From NCBI RefSeq assembly GCF_020906515.1, contig NC_085850.1, positions 2,914,001-2,978,000 on the forward strand: a stretch of DNA of 64,000 bases. The letters run 5' to 3'. A program made the position numbers and the translations under genes. This stretch comes from Vanrija pseudolonga. Lineage: Eukaryota; Basidiomycota; Tremellomycetes; Trichosporonales; Trichosporonaceae. Positions 22,656 to 34,533 of this stretch are shown here, piece after piece; the first letter of the stretch is position 1; every line of letters begins with the position of its first letter. The notes beneath the pieces were generated by a model, which worked only from the letters and a program-made list of their open reading frames with translations, had not been told where the DNA came from and made no database searches.

Positions 22656-23617
22656 ATGAGCGACCCGTACTACACTGGCTATGCGCGACCAAAGTCGGCG
22701 GTGGGCCCCGTCTTCCGGTGAGTTGGCGTTGGATGGCGTCGGCGCCGGTGAGCATGCTCGCTCACACGCTGCCCAGCGGCTTCGTTATCGGCCTCGGCAT
22801 CATCTGCTTCCTCGCCTCGCTAGGCTGGGGCGGGTACCGCATCGCCATCATCGCCATGTTCCTAGCCGCGGACGGCACGCCGACCGGCACGTGGGTGTGG
22901 ACGCTCGGCACGCTCATCGAGGGCATCCTCCTCGGGCTGGTCATCGCGCCTATCGCGCTCACGGCGGTGATTTTCGCCGGCAAGCGCACCCCCACGAAGC
23001 GGTGGCGCTGGATCACGACGCTGGTGGTCGGCATCGTCTGCGCGTGCATCATCATCGGCATGCGCGCAGGCTCAAAGGTCGAGGTGGAGAAGTTCTGCAA
23101 GCGCGTTTCGGTCTACTACACCGATTGTGGGTATCTGGTGCGCTGGGCAGCGCTGACGACCTAGACTGCAACAGTATCTGGGGACCGGGTATGGGCATCA
23201 GCGCGGGCGTCGCCGTCGGCATCCTCCTGTGGACTGTGAGTCGCGCGCGAGCCCTCTTCGCCGCAGTTGGCAACGCAACTAACGCCCACCCCCCGCCAGA
23301 TCTTCTTCACCGTCTTCTTCCACAAGAACCAGGCCGTGGGCGGCGCCGCAGGCCACGTCCCAGTGGGCATGCAGCCGCTCATCAACCAGCCGTACCCGTT
23401 CGCGAACCAGGGCTACTCGAACGCCGAGGCGGCGTACGCTCCCCCGCCGCAGCAGACGGCATACGACCCGTACGTGTCCACAGGGCAGTACCCCTACCCC
23501 ACGCCATACGGCAACACGTACGGCGGCAACCGCGAGCTCGACGACAAGGACAGCGTGCACTCTGGCGCCCAGTCGTTGGGCTACGCGCAGGGCGGTGGGC
23601 ACGGGTATGCTAGGTAG
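22656..23617 (+). CDS. Four-TM array protein, member 1
   Basis: Exons 22656-22717, 22777-23126, 23165-23235 and 23300-23617 give 266 residues. Membrane segments: TM1 ~22-50, TM2 ~59-88, TM3 ~98-118, TM4 ~146-170. Between TM3 and TM4 are Cys128 and Cys139, the second within C-NSI-W, the array's C-x3-W signature. The tail (~170-266) is Pro/Tyr/Gln-rich with repeated YP and YG. The TM4 exon is exactly 71 nt, phase 1 in and phase 0 out, as in members 4, 5 and 6. The TM3-end N-I-V-x-R-Y block is absent, making this the most divergent plus-strand member. Topology suggests cytosolic ends and a non-cytosolic cysteine loop. Function unknown. Confidence 0.7.
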
Positions 23618-24886
23618 CGGGGCAGGCGAGGGAGGTGGGGGAGGTGAGGGAGGTGGGGCCGAGTCGACGACGACGACAACCACACGGACTCTGATATGTA
23701 GCATCTTTATAACGTGTCATGGATGTGCAATCATGCAGCGAGAGCGAGCGAGCGAGCAAGCAAGCCGGCAGCAGCATGAAGCGAGGAACGCGCGCCCCTG
23801 CCCGACTCGCTCGCGCCTGACCCAGAACCGCGCAGAACGCCTAGAAGTTACAGAACGACCGCGACACACATGCATGATGCCGAGAGCGACATGGCGGATG
23901 TGTCACGACGCGTCGGTCGCGTCGGCGGCTTCCGCGTCTGTCAGATGGCAACCCGGTCTCGGGGCGCTCGGTGACTACCGCCGTGGTGTGCGCGGTGCAC
24001 GTACTCGCGCGCGCATGTGTAGTGGGCGACGCGCGACGCGATAATCTCGCGCACCACGCACAGCGTGCCGCGGAAGTGCCGACGGGTGCGTAGAGAGCAT
24101 CGCGACGCGCCGCACGACATGGACAGCGCAGCGTCGTGCAGCGTGCAGCTTCTTCAGCAAACAAGTCAGGCGCGAGCAACTGCTGCAACCTCGTCCTCCT
24201 CGTACGCTGCCCGATCACACCGTCACCAACACGGTGCCTCGGCCGCCCCGGCCCACACGCGCAGCGCATGCATAGCGCCGTCGAGGAACACAAAGGAACA
24301 GCAGCCCGCCGCCGCGCCGGGCGCACCGGAGCTGGCGGGCGCGTCTGTTGGTCGCCAGCAACATTGCGCGCGCGGCGCGATGTTTGTTGGGAACGCCGCT
24401 GCCCCGGCCCGGGCCCTCGAGCAAGCATAACGCTGCGCAGGGGTGCTGCCTTTCGCCGTGTTTACACTGCCCTGCTGCCCTTTGGTGCCCTGGTGCTCGT
24501 CGTATGCGAGGCTGAAGGCAAACCTAAAACATAGGCACGAAGGCAGGGCAGGGGGACGGGTTCCGGCGGGGACGAGGCGAGGCAGTGGCGACTGGCGAAC
24601 GGCGTACGTACCGTCCGTCGGCATGAGTTGTTTGTGTTGGTCGACTCTGGCGTTGTGCGCGAGCTGCAGCAGCAGCACGACGACGACGACGACTGGAACC
24701 GGTGCTGACTGTGTGTGTGTGCGGGGCTGTGTGCATGTAATTGTAGACTCGGTGCTGGGTGCTATTGTTGACATCTGCACATCATCCACGACACGACACG
24801 ACGAACACGGCGCGCCAGACACCACCACCACCAGCAGCAGCAACAACAACGACCCCAAAACACCAGCTAGACCGAACACGCGCGCT
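23618..24886. other. Intergenic between members 1 and 2
   Basis: 1,269 bp, very GC-rich, with triplet repeats (ACC, AGC, AAC) at about 24820-24850 in the presumed leader of member 2. A long minus-strand frame (23841-24428) is Arg/Ala-rich noise. No gene is supported. Confidence 0.45.
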
Positions 24887-26185
24887 ATGTCAGCGCTGAA
24901 AAGGTGCGTCAGCGGCACAACTGCCGAGCTTACGCCCAGGCCAGCCGCAGCCCTCGCGGCACTCATCTGCGCCGTCCTCTCCGGCGCGCTGTCCGCCTGG
25001 GCGGGGTGGAAGGCGAGCCAGGTGCACCGTTCAGCCGACAGCACGCCAGGCGTGATGGAGATCCCGGCGAGCGCGGTGCTGGGGGTTGCGTGCTTTGTGT
25101 ATCTCTGGGCGATGGGCGCGATTGCCAGTGTAAGTGGCGCTCAGCGAGCGCAGCGAGCTGTACGCCGCGAGGAAGAACATCGCATGGATGTAACTCACGC
25201 ACGCCCCAGCGCGCACGCCACGCCCACCCCCTGCTCTTCGCCTTCACGGCCTTCTTCGGCCCCGCGGGCGCCATCTACACCATCGTGCTGGCCGCCATGA
25301 ACCTCGTGCACCGGCGCGACCGCGTGCTCTGGGACACGTGTGTGTCCGAGCTGGGCAACAAGACCGAGACTGCCGGTGAGTGGCGGTGGTGGGCGAAGGA
25401 CGCAGATGCAGAAGCTGAAGCCGTCGCCGCAGAGTGCGACCGCGAATGGCACAACCTCTGGCGGCCGTTGACTATCGCTGCTATCGCTGCGGCTGGCCTG
25501 CTGATCGTCCTGACGGTGAGTTGTGCCCCGCCGTACGCCCGACCGCAGCTCACACCCCCAGGCCTACGTCCTCGCGTACCTCCGCCATATCAACGCGGTG
25601 CACGCGGCCAAGCGGCGCACCGAGAACTGGATCGAGAAGGACGCGCTGCGGCGGGACGCGGGCATCGGGCGGCTGGTGATCACGCACCACGTGCCGTCGC
25701 CGTCGTACACGGAGACGAGTCTGCCCATCTCGCCGGCGTCGACGGCGCACCTCAACCCGCACCCTGCGAGCCCGAGCCCGAGCGCGACACCATACACGCC
25801 ATACTCGCAGCAGCGGTACATCCCGCACTCGCGCAGCCAGATGTCGGGCGTGTCTGCGTCGCTGTCGGGCCACCACGGCCCGGCGTACGCGCCAAGCGAG
25901 ACAGTGACCTACTACGACGACTTTAGCGAGACGATGCACTCGGAGAGCGGCGACGCGCGCGCGCTCGACGAGCGCCTTGCCGGCGGCGCAGGCGGCATGC
26001 GCTCCCCGCCCCTGCCGGTCGTCGACGTCGACCGCGAGTTCCAGGAGTACATGTCCGCGTCGGGCCACTCGCGCTCCTACTCGCGCGGCACGACGGCTAC
26101 GGGGTACTACTCGGCGTCGGCGCACTCGGGGTACTACTCTGACGAGGCGGAGCCGCGCACGAGCAAGGTCGGGCGGGCGTTCTAG
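24887..26185 (+). CDS. Four-TM array protein, member 2
   Basis: Exons 24887-24903 (17 nt), 24940-25129, 25210-25515 and 25562-26185; 378 residues. A 36-nt in-frame GT-AG segment inside exon 3 (25376-25411) may also be spliced out. TM1 starts at once (RPAAALAALICAVLSGALSA), TM2 ends GVACFVYLWAMGAIAS, TM3 is LLFAFTAFFGPAGAIYTIVL and is followed by NLVHRRD (~100-106), a degenerate form of the N-I-V-x-R-Y block. Then come Cys113 and, before TM4, AECDREW (C-x3-W overlap). The long Ser/Tyr-rich tail ends S-K-V-G-R-A-F, a C-terminus shared with members 3 and 4. Exon 1 of 17 nt, phase 2, matches member 3. Function unknown. Confidence 0.72.
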
Positions 26186-27256
26186 GGCACGGGGAGGGGG
26201 AGGAGGAGCATACACAGCGGCCGCGGCTGCACAGCACAGGACATTCAGTCGCCACACACACACACCACCCATATACACCCACCTCTATAATGATGCACAT
26301 GTGACGCCCTGACGACACTGTGGAGCAGCGCCAGCGCCAGCGCCCCAGAGAACCGGGAGTGCCGAGAGGACGATGAGAAATCAAGGTGCGTTGCGTAGCC
26401 TGCTGTCGTTCCATAGCGACGGCGTGTGGGCTGGTCGGGGCAGCGGCGGCGGCGACGACGACGACTGACGATGGTGTGTTCGCGTAGACGACGGTTACAG
26501 AGCATGGTGGTGCACCCTTGATCGTTCATTAGGAGAGGGTGGGCGCGGCGCTGGGCGCGTGGACTGCAGCGGGCAGAGGAGGCAGAGGAGGCAGGCACAA
26601 GTGCAGGGAGACTTGTCAAGTGCCACCACACCCTAGCGTTTCATCGACGATGAGACGCCAGGGGGTGGGTGGAGTGATGCCTTGGGTGGTATGCCTGCAT
26701 CCCCGTGGCCATTGTCCTCTCTGCGTCTGCCCCCCCATGATCCTCTCCAGCTCTGCTCCTCCCCCCTTGTCCCCCCCCCCCTCCCCCGTCCCCCTCCCGC
26801 GACCCCAGTCTCAGTTTCCTGCACCTCACCCCTCCCCTCCCTGCACTGCGCTTGACGAGCTACTCACCTCTACGGCCCCAGGTTTGCCGCAGACCCCCGC
26901 CTCTGACGCAACAAGCTCACACCCCCCACGTCACAGACTCAAGCTCTGAGCTCACACACCACACCCTGCCCTGTGCAGGCTCTGGCTCTGGCTCAGCACC
27001 GTCGCTCGCCTTGCCGCCCTTGGCTGCTGCCCACACACTCTCTCAGCTCACAGCTCACACACTCTCAAACGACCAACCTTGAACAGTCTCTACGCAACAA
27101 CGACCAATCGATGCCTTTCGTAACACTGCACTCTTCACAACTACTACTTACTCAAAACGTCTCGACTTCGTCCCGGTCAGCCAGCGACGACGACGACGAC
27201 CACGACGACGGGGCGAGCAGCCCACAAGCAGCAACTTGTCCACGACGACTATAATC
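26186..27256. other. Intergenic between members 2 and 3
   Basis: 1,071 bp. A strong pyrimidine tract (mostly C) lies around 26750-26830, and CT/CA-rich leader sequence precedes the ATG at 27257, with a GAC repeat near 27187-27212. No gene is seen. Confidence 0.45.
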
Positions 27257-28347
27257 ATGTCCCGGTTTAATAGGTGAGCGAGCGCGGCGGCGCGGTGCTT
27301 CCAACGGATCGATCAGATTCGCTGACCACCCTTCCCAGGTGGATGGTCATGGCCGCATGCGTCCTCGCGGCCGGCATCTGCGGCGGCTTTGGCGCATGGA
27401 ACGCAGTAGTCGTGGCGAATGATGGTGAGCGCGTTGGCTGGCGCAGTGCTGAGCGACCCCGCAGACTCCTCGTCGTCCCTCTTTGTCATGGAGATCATCA
27501 CCGCGACGCTCATGTTCCTCGCCATCCCGTTCTTTGCTGGAGCGTTCGCGCACGCTGCAATGGTGAGTCGATGGTCCAGTAACGTCGCAGCTAACCGGCC
27601 AGAAAAAGCAGCGCGCTACGCCGGCCCTGCAGCTCGGCACGCTTGTACTCGGGGTCGCGCCGGCCCTGTTCTACTTTATCGTCCGTTTCGTCGGCAAGGG
27701 CCAAATCACGTTCCGCTGCCGCCTGCGCCCAACGTACGACCAGGTGCAGTCGCTGCCCAAGATGGTCGAGTCTGTCGACCCGGACATCAGGAGCGCGTGC
27801 GACAAGACGTGGGCGGGACAGACGGCCGGAGTGGCTATCGGGTGTATTGCGTTGGTGGCGTGTACGGTGAGTCTGATGGCGTGGGTGGCGTCGTCTTCGT
27901 GACAGGCACGCAGCGATGTCAGCGGCGCGCACGCATACCGCACCATACCACACGATCAACTAGCTCACACAGCGCCAGGTCTACATCGTCGCATACTACC
28001 GTGCCTGCGACGCAGCGTACGAAGCGCACAAGCGGACTGTCGCATACGGGATCCTCACGTACCGCCAGCACGCGCGCCGCGAGCACCGCCGCCGGACGCA
28101 GGAGGCACACGCGATGGCCGCGGCCATGGCACATGTCAACGCGACGCTGCCGTACCCGCCACCAGCGGGCCTCAACGGCGGACCAGATGCGCACTGGGCA
28201 AACGGAGGACTCGAGTCGCTCGCAGGATGGTCGCCACCCCCGAGTTATGACCACACGAGCGGGTGGGAGGGGACCGACAAGCGCGGCGAGAAGCGTATCA
28301 GCGAGGAGGCATCGCCGAGGCCCAGCCAGGTTGGGCTGGCGTTCTAG
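27257..28347 (+). CDS. Four-TM array protein, member 3
   Basis: Exons 27257-27273 (17 nt), 27339-27424, 27465-27562, 27603-27866 and 27979-28347; 277 residues. TM1 ~8-25 (MVMAACVLAAGICGGFGAW), TM2 ~43-66, TM3 ~77-95 ending FIVRFVGK (residues 92-99), the array block. Cys106 opens the loop; C133-DKT-W137 leads into TM4 (GVAIGCIALVACT-VYIVAYY). The tail is Arg/His-rich, then Pro-rich, and ends P-S-Q-V-G-L-A-F. The first three exon boundaries fall at codons 6, 35 and 67, the last two of them the same positions as in member 4, and the VGK block ends at residue 99 in both, so these two are a close structural pair despite low identity. Function unknown. Confidence 0.75.
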
Positions 28348-29194
28348 CCCGCTGAGGAGGATGACATGACGAGGAGACGACTACGAGTGGCGCCGACCAC
28401 TACTAGCAGCGACGAGCGCACGACATAGCTCACGCGACGGCACGACAGCGACCCAGTGTGCACAACACAACACAACAACACTGGACGACAACCGTGCCAT
28501 GCATGCACGCGCGCGCAACAGGCACAGTGCGTGCCCGCACCGGACTTTTGCCACATGGCAGACAAGACATTTACTGGCAGCAACAACAACAACAACAAGT
28601 TGGTGTCAGCCACACCCACGACCAGCATCATGAAACCCATTAATACGACCGCATCTGTAGTATATGCAACTTGTACAATACGGCAGACGTTAGGGGTGGG
28701 TGTGAAGCAAGTAGGTGGGCAGGCAGGGATGGCCGCCCGGCTGACAGCCTCCCTCCCGCCGTGCCTTGTCGTTTCGTCTCCTCACTATACTACCCGTCTT
28801 ACGTCCTGTTGTTGTTTTGATTGTTGTGTGGTTGCCGGCTGGCTACCACCACCCCACCTGCCGCTCTCGGCCCTCGCGACGGCCTGGCTGCCAACTGCCA
28901 GCTCCCTCAGCCACGGCCCGTCGGATGAGCGGCCCACCACTGATCAGACGAGCTGGCCGTCAACAACGTCAAGCCTCTTTCCCGCACAACCGACTAATTA
29001 CCGCCAGAAGAAGTTGCAGCTGCATGTCGGCGGCGGCTGTAGCAGCAGCAGTGACGGCCGCTGCTCCATGCCCATCCCATCTGCCAAGAGGCCATGCATC
29101 TCTCATCTCTTCTCACACTTCTCATCATCATCATTACCCTCACTGACCAGCTCATCGGCGACGGGGACGCACTGCTCCCCCATCCGCCACCAAC
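28348..29194. other. Intergenic between members 3 and 4
   Basis: 847 bp with an AAC/AGC triplet run at about 28576-28600 and CT-rich leader from 29090. No gene is seen. Confidence 0.45.
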
Positions 29195-30560
29195 ATGACA
29201 TGGAAGAGGTATGGCGCGGCGCGTTGGGCTGTACTAACGACTAGACCAGCAACGGCCCTCGTCGCGGCGTTCGACGTGGCCCTCGCCATAGGCCTCGGCG
29301 CCTGGACGGCAATCAACCCCCTCCGGGCGTTCGGTGAGTCGAACCAGCGTGAGTCGGCCGCGTGCTCGCTGCGACTACAGTACGGCACTGACTTGTCGCC
29401 CTTTTTTGCTGCTGCAGAGTCCATGGCGCTCGTGGCTATTCTGCAGCTCGTGCTGGCCGTGCTGTTTCTCCTGCTTGGCCCCGTATTCCTTTATGCCGTC
29501 GTGCATGCCGTCATGGTGAGTCGCGCGGCGTGCGCTTGGGGCTAGCTACATAGCTGACATCGCCCAGCGGAATGAAAAGGCCGACCTGTGGCTCCGCTTC
29601 TTCACCGTCATCCCCGTGCTGCTCGTCGCGGCGTGCTGCATCGTGCTGCGCTTCGTCGGCAAGCACCTCATCCAGTCGCAGTGCATCCACTACTTTGAGC
29701 ATGATGCGGATTGGGGGCCGAGTCGTGAGTCGTGGTGGCGGGCGTCGCGTCGAGTCGAGCTGCACTCACACCCCCAGGCTGCCACCACTTCTGGCTACGC
29801 GACACCATCATCTACACTGTATCATGCGGAGTTCTCGTCTTTACAAGTGTAAGCTGCTGCGCCACTTCCCCCCACCTCCCACCCCGTGCTCACCCCGCAG
29901 TTCTTTATAATCTACTACTACGCCCACGTGCACCGCCGCGCCGTCAACCAGCAGCAGGTCGACATGTGGATCACCAAGGCCGCCGAGCAGCGCGACCGCG
30001 AGCTCGGGCTGCCAGAAGTCAAGCTGCAGCGGCGGAAGAGCGAGAAGGGTGACCGGATGCGCGCGGCCGCGCCGTCCCCGGCACCACAGCTGCCGCCCAT
30101 CCCGCGCGTCTACTCGGTCGTGGCAGGCTCGACCGCCACGCTCGACCTGCAGAGCCGGCACCTCGCGCACATGCAGACGAGCCGGCTGAACCCCAACCAC
30201 ACAATGGTCACGGCGGCGGGCGCCAGCGGGCAGAAGTACAGCGAGAACCCCAAGCTGTTCCCGTACCCCGAGAGCTCGAGCGGGCACTCTGACGCGGCGG
30301 TCCGCTCGCCCACGCTCTCGAGCTTCACGGCGAGCGGCAGCATCCAGCACCACCAGGCCCACCACTACAACTACCGCCCCGTCGACCTGCCGTACCACTA
30401 CCCCTACCGCTACGGCGGGTACGGCCAGGGCCCGAGCCTGGCCGCGCTCAGCCAGCACGTCACCGAGAGCTCGGAGTGGGAGGAGGGGCTGGTGGACGAG
30501 TATGGCGCCACGCGCGGCGGGCGGGATCCGAGGGATAGCGAGGTCGGACGGGCACTGTAG
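29195..30560 (+). CDS. Four-TM array protein, member 4
   Basis: Exons 29195-29208 (14 nt), 29245-29333, 29418-29515, 29568-29724, 29778-29848 (71 nt) and 29901-30560; 362 residues. TM1 ~6-28 (RPATALVAAFDVALAIGLGA), TM2 ~36-66, TM3 ~78-95 with CIVLRFVGK at 91-99, Cys106, then C121-HHF-W125-LR at the entry of TM4 (IIYTVSCGVLVFTS-FFIIYYY). The ~220-residue tail is His/Tyr/Ser-rich, with a lysine/arginine patch (KLQRRKSEKGDR), and ends P-R-D-S-E-V-G-R-A-L. The exon ladder is a full example of the array's phase pattern 2-1-0-1-0. Function unknown. Confidence 0.78.
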
Positions 30561-30884
30561 CCCCGCCGGACACTGTATTTGTACTCCTTAGCATTTGGGT
30601 TTTACGATGCACGAGGGTCATGATAAACACAGGGAGGCTGGACTGGGGATGTGAGTCAGGGCGAGCCAAGGCGGGACGATAAGGAGGCGAGTGAGTCACC
30701 AGATGCACGCACATCCACGTACCCCCTGTACCCCATTGTCAGTACCCTCGTCAGTGCTCCCGCGTCATTGCTCCCACGTCAGTACCGCTTGTCAGCCAGG
30801 ACAACCAACGTAGCATAACCAAAGAAACAACCGAACAAGTCTACTACACTGCACAACAAGCTTTTACTCCGAGTCGCTTTACGC
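30561..30884. other. Convergent 3' intergenic
   Basis: 324 bp between the 3' ends of member 4 (plus) and the FDTEG-motif gene (minus). A short repeat of CAGTACC(C/G)... (GTCAGTAC) occurs three times at 30737-30785. No gene is seen. Confidence 0.45.
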
Positions 30885-31804
30885 CTACGCCGCCCTGACC
30901 ACCTCGTCGTACGACGCTGCGTCGTCGGCATCAGCAACTACGCTCTGGAGGGGAAGGGGGGACTCACGCGGCGCAGCAGCAGGGACGGGCGTCGCGCTGC
31001 CCTCCGTGTCGAAGAAGCCCACGCCGCCATCAAACTCGCCGTCCGCGACGGCCGGCGGTGCGCGGGGTGCAGTGGCTGGCGCCGGGGCCGTAGCGCGCTG
31101 CGGGGGCACTGCAGCTGCGTCAGCGAGCCCTCTTCCTTCCCTTGTTGCTTTGCTCGCGACTCACGCGGCGTACCAGCCACAACAGTCGTAGGCACGTGGC
31201 TCACGCCCTCGGTGTCGAACACGCCGACGCCGCAAAAGTCCTCGGTGGGCGTCTCGGTGCCGCCAGCACCAGCGCCGGCCCGCGCGCCGAACAGGCTGCT
31301 CGAGAGCAGCCGCCAGCCAGCGAGCACCTCACCCCGCACCCCCGCAACCTGGGCCGCGACGTCGCTCTGCACTTTCCCCGCGGTGGCGCCAAGCGCCCCG
31401 CGGACGCCCTCGTACTCCTTCGCGAGCTCGCGCCCCATTGTCCCAGCTTCGCGGGACAGGTCCGCCCCGAGACCAGACAGCTCGGTCGTCATCCCGCGAT
31501 ACTGCGTCGCCCACTCGGCCTGCGCGATCGCGAACGCCGACGCGACGTTGTCGTACGCGGCCGTTAGGGCCGCGGTGGCCTGCGCTGCTGGGTCGGCTTC
31601 GTCGGCCTCGTCGGCCGCGGTGGGCGCTGCGGGCTCGGCCGTGCTCGTCTCGGCCCACGCGGCGGCTGCCTCGTCCTTGTCCTCGTGCGTTGCTTCGTCG
31701 GAGGCGGGGGCGTTACTCGACGATGGAGGCGCCGGCGCTGGTGCCGTTGCCGCCTCCACCGCTGGCGCCGCTGCCGGCGGCACGCTGTCCTTGGTCTGCG
31801 TCAT
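30885..31804 (-). CDS. Ala-rich protein with duplicated FDTEG motif
   Basis: Exons 31165-31804 and 30885-31108 (or 31114) on the minus strand give about 290 residues. I do not recognise it. The N-terminal ~85 residues are Ala/Pro/Glu-rich and disordered. A helical, probably coiled-coil region follows (~85-165: AYDNVASAFAIAQAEWATQY...LSREAGTMGRELAKEYEGVR). Then a short motif occurs twice: GVGVFDTEG, followed after about 14 residues by G-T-P-R-E, and GVGFFDTEG, followed after about 9 residues by A-P-R-E. The end is DDAASYDEVVRAA. No transmembrane segment or signal. It is the only non-membrane gene within the left arm of the four-TM array. A tempting 22-nt GT-AG stretch near the 3' end is too short and out of phase, so I read through it. 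Confidence 0.55.
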
Positions 31805-32677
31805 GTCGGCTGCTGCGCGTGTCAGCCCTACCCCAGTGGTACGCCTACACCCCTTCCCGTGTCTACTCACTCGCAATGGCTCACTGGTCAGTCCATGGGA
31901 CGGTGTGAGTTGCGCGCGTTGTGTGATGCGCGTGGTGGCGATGGTGTGGGGGGTGGGCGCGGGGTCTGGTCATAGTTGTGGGGAGCGACGCCTCGCTAGC
32001 TCGACTGGAAGGTCGGATCTCGCCGGCGGCGGCAACACGTGGCTTGACGTCGAGTGGCTTTCACACTTGGCCAGCGTCAATGTGGCCTGTGGCCTGCTCG
32101 ACACCATTGTCATCGACGCGCGCTCGTGAGATCGCGAGCAACGGCAGCTGCATGGCGGACAATCCACCAGCAACATGCACGTCGTCACCTCGTCACGGAC
32201 GGCGACATGACCCGCCCCAGGTGTTTCACCCGCTTCCATCGATTCCATCGTCTTGTTCCTCTGGTCGCCAGCCAGCCATCACAAAACCCAACACATGACT
32301 ACTGCAACAATAGTCGCTGTGCCTGCTGGTTACTCTCACAACTACAGGCCTGCTCGCCTCCTCCTCTCCTGCTGCATCGCACGGGCGCGTGAGCCTGTGC
32401 CCGGCGAGAATGCGTGCGAGCCTGCGCCAAGTGAGGTTGCCAGCCAGCCTTTGTGTCAGGACGTTCGCCCGTGCCGTCGCGCGCAACTTGTCTCGCAACA
32501 GCTATCTCACAACATCGTATACGACTCAAAATACCACCCACTCACCTCCCCCGCTACTCACTCCTCGCAGACAACTCGGATCACTCCTCGCTCCGGCCAC
32601 GTTCAAACACTGGCGAAACCTGCCGTATCATCCTCCACCTCCTCCGAGTGCACGGAGTACTGCAGCAACAGATCTCG
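31805..32677. promoter_or_regulatory. Divergent intergenic, FDTEG gene / member 5
   Basis: 873 bp upstream of both genes. The minus-strand gene may have a 5' UTR intron near 31805-31870. No coding region is supported. Confidence 0.45.
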
Positions 32678-34533
32678 ATGGTGGTCGCGGCGGACAGGAA
32701 TAGCACGCTGAGCTGCAAGGCTCCTCCTTCTCGGCCAATCCGTTCAGTCAGGCGGTGAGTCGCCAGTCGTGGACAGCCGCCACGGCAGTTGCAAGTTGCT
32801 CTCAGGCTAACGCTCGCTCGCTGGCGCCACCAGCATCGTCGCCCTGGTTTTATCTGCAATCTCTGTTTGCTGTGCCTTTGCATTCGGAACAGCTGGCGCC
32901 ATCTGGGCTGGCCAGCTGGGCGAGTATGGTGAGTCACTGGATCTCGCTGGATCGCGCTTGGCGACATTCTCGGCTCCGCTTGGTGTGATCCCACTCCCAC
33001 ACCAGTCCCGTAGGCGTCCGTTTTGTGCGCCTCGACCGACCCGGCAGATTCGACTCCTGGCCTACTGCTTCTGGGTCTGTCACCAGTCCTTGCATGCTTG
33101 TCTGCCTAATGAAAGGACCGAGACTGCTGGAGCGTGTCGGCAGGCTCGATAGCCTCGATGGACCCGAGATGGTGTGCACCGAGAAAAGTTAGCTGATGCG
33201 TCCATCCAGGGGGAATCCAAGGCCAAGGTGTCCTGATAGGGCTCGGCGCGGGCGTCGCTGGCGGACTATTCCTCCTGGCAGGGCTGGGCATAGTCGCCTT
33301 TATGCACGCCATATCAGTGAGTACTAGCTACGCATTGGGACTGGTATTGATGTCTCCAAGTGGGGCCAGACTAGCCGGGGCAAGCGTGCAGTGGTGGCAT
33401 TAACCCCCGTGCTTGGCGCGGCTACAATGACTTGTAACATTGTGAGACGATATGTTTGCAAGGTGGGTGGGTTGGTTTGGTTGGTTGGTTGAGCCGTTGT
33501 CCCATGTCCGACCGACGACGGCGCACAACGCCATGCACAACGTCGTCTGTCTCTGTCCGTCGCCGGCTAACGTTTCGCCGTAGGACACGATTGTGGGCAT
33601 CTGCCGCGAGAAAATCGCAAACGAGCAGCGCCGCGTCGACCCCCTCACTTCCGACTTGACTACCGGTGAGTGGAGCCGTGGTGAGACAGCGATCGAGCAG
33701 ACGCGTGGTTGGTGGTGGCTCGCGCTCGCTCGCTCGCTCGCTGGCGCCGACGACGTGTGTGGCGCTGCAGGGAGTAGCAACTAGCAGGCTAACTGTAAAG
33801 TCTGTACTCTTAACTGGCGCCGAGACAACGCCCTGGCGATAGCGGGAGCTGTGGGCATTGGAGTCATGACGGTGAGTGGAGCTGCGGCGGCAGCGGCAGC
33901 GAGCGGCAAAAGTCGCCCTGCTACCGCACAGTGTCATCATCATGTGGCATCTGGCAGCAGCAGCAGCAGCAGCTGACTGACACCCCGACTAAGGCTTGGA
34001 TCACATACTACTTTGTCGAGGCTGCGTGGTTTGCCGCGCGGCCAGTCCGTTTCGGGGACGCAACCGTGGCTGTCGACCTCACCGAGGACGTCTACCGCCC
34101 GGACGCATTCAGGCCACGACCACGGTCGTTCATCGTGGCGGCAGCAGCAGCAGCTGCTCGGGCACGAGCATTTACCAACAGCCCAACGCCGACGACGACG
34201 CCGGGCGACATGTCAGCCGAGCTGCCGCCGTACGAGGCGACCTCGGCTGCGTCTGCCTCAGACGGGCACGAGGTCGACTTTGCGCTCAGCACCGCGGGGC
34301 ACGGCGGCGGCGGCGGCGGCGGCGGTGGTGGTCGTGGCGGTGGCACGTCGTGGGATGATGGGCATCATGCCGCCGCCCAGCAGGCCCAGCACTACAACAT
34401 GTTTGCCTCCGGTCCGGGCGCGGGGCGTCCGCTCGCCGATCGAAAGGTGCCGCTGCCGGCTGCGCAGCAGCCAGTAAGGAGCACGAGCGAGCGAAGCGAC
34501 AGATCGTGGCTTGTCGTCCGCAACAATGTGTAA
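32678..34533 (+). CDS. Four-TM array protein, member 5
   Basis: Seven exons (32678-32754, 32834-32928, 33210-33316, 33370-33462, 33584-33665, 33801-33871, 33991-34533) all join in phase to 355 residues. TM1 is VALVLSAISVCCAFAFGTAG (~27-46), TM2 VLIGLGAGVAGGLFLLAGLG, TM3 VALTPVLGAATMT running straight into C-NIVRRYVCK (block at 116-124). Cys131 opens the loop; C153-TLN-W157-RR leads into TM4 (AIAGAVGIGVMT-AWITYYF). The tail has an Ala run, a PPY-containing stretch and a run of about ten glycines (34307-34332). TM3 exon 93 nt equals that of member 9; TM4 exon 71 nt equals members 1, 4 and 6. This gene keeps the most complete set of introns and is the best template for the family. Function unknown. 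Confidence 0.78.

Noticed and set aside
23841-24428. 195-codon minus-strand open frame between members 1 and 2
   Set aside because: Arg/Ala/Cys-rich with no recognisable structure; overlapped by open frames in other phases, as expected in GC-rich intergenic DNA.
30945-30968. GT-AG pair near the 3' end of the FDTEG-motif gene
   Set aside because: Would be a 22-nt intron and throws the reading out of phase, whereas read-through stays in frame.
33000-33080. Possible tRNA-like T-loop (AGTCGAATC on the minus strand) in an intron of member 5
   Set aside because: No matching acceptor, D or anticodon arms could be folded around it.
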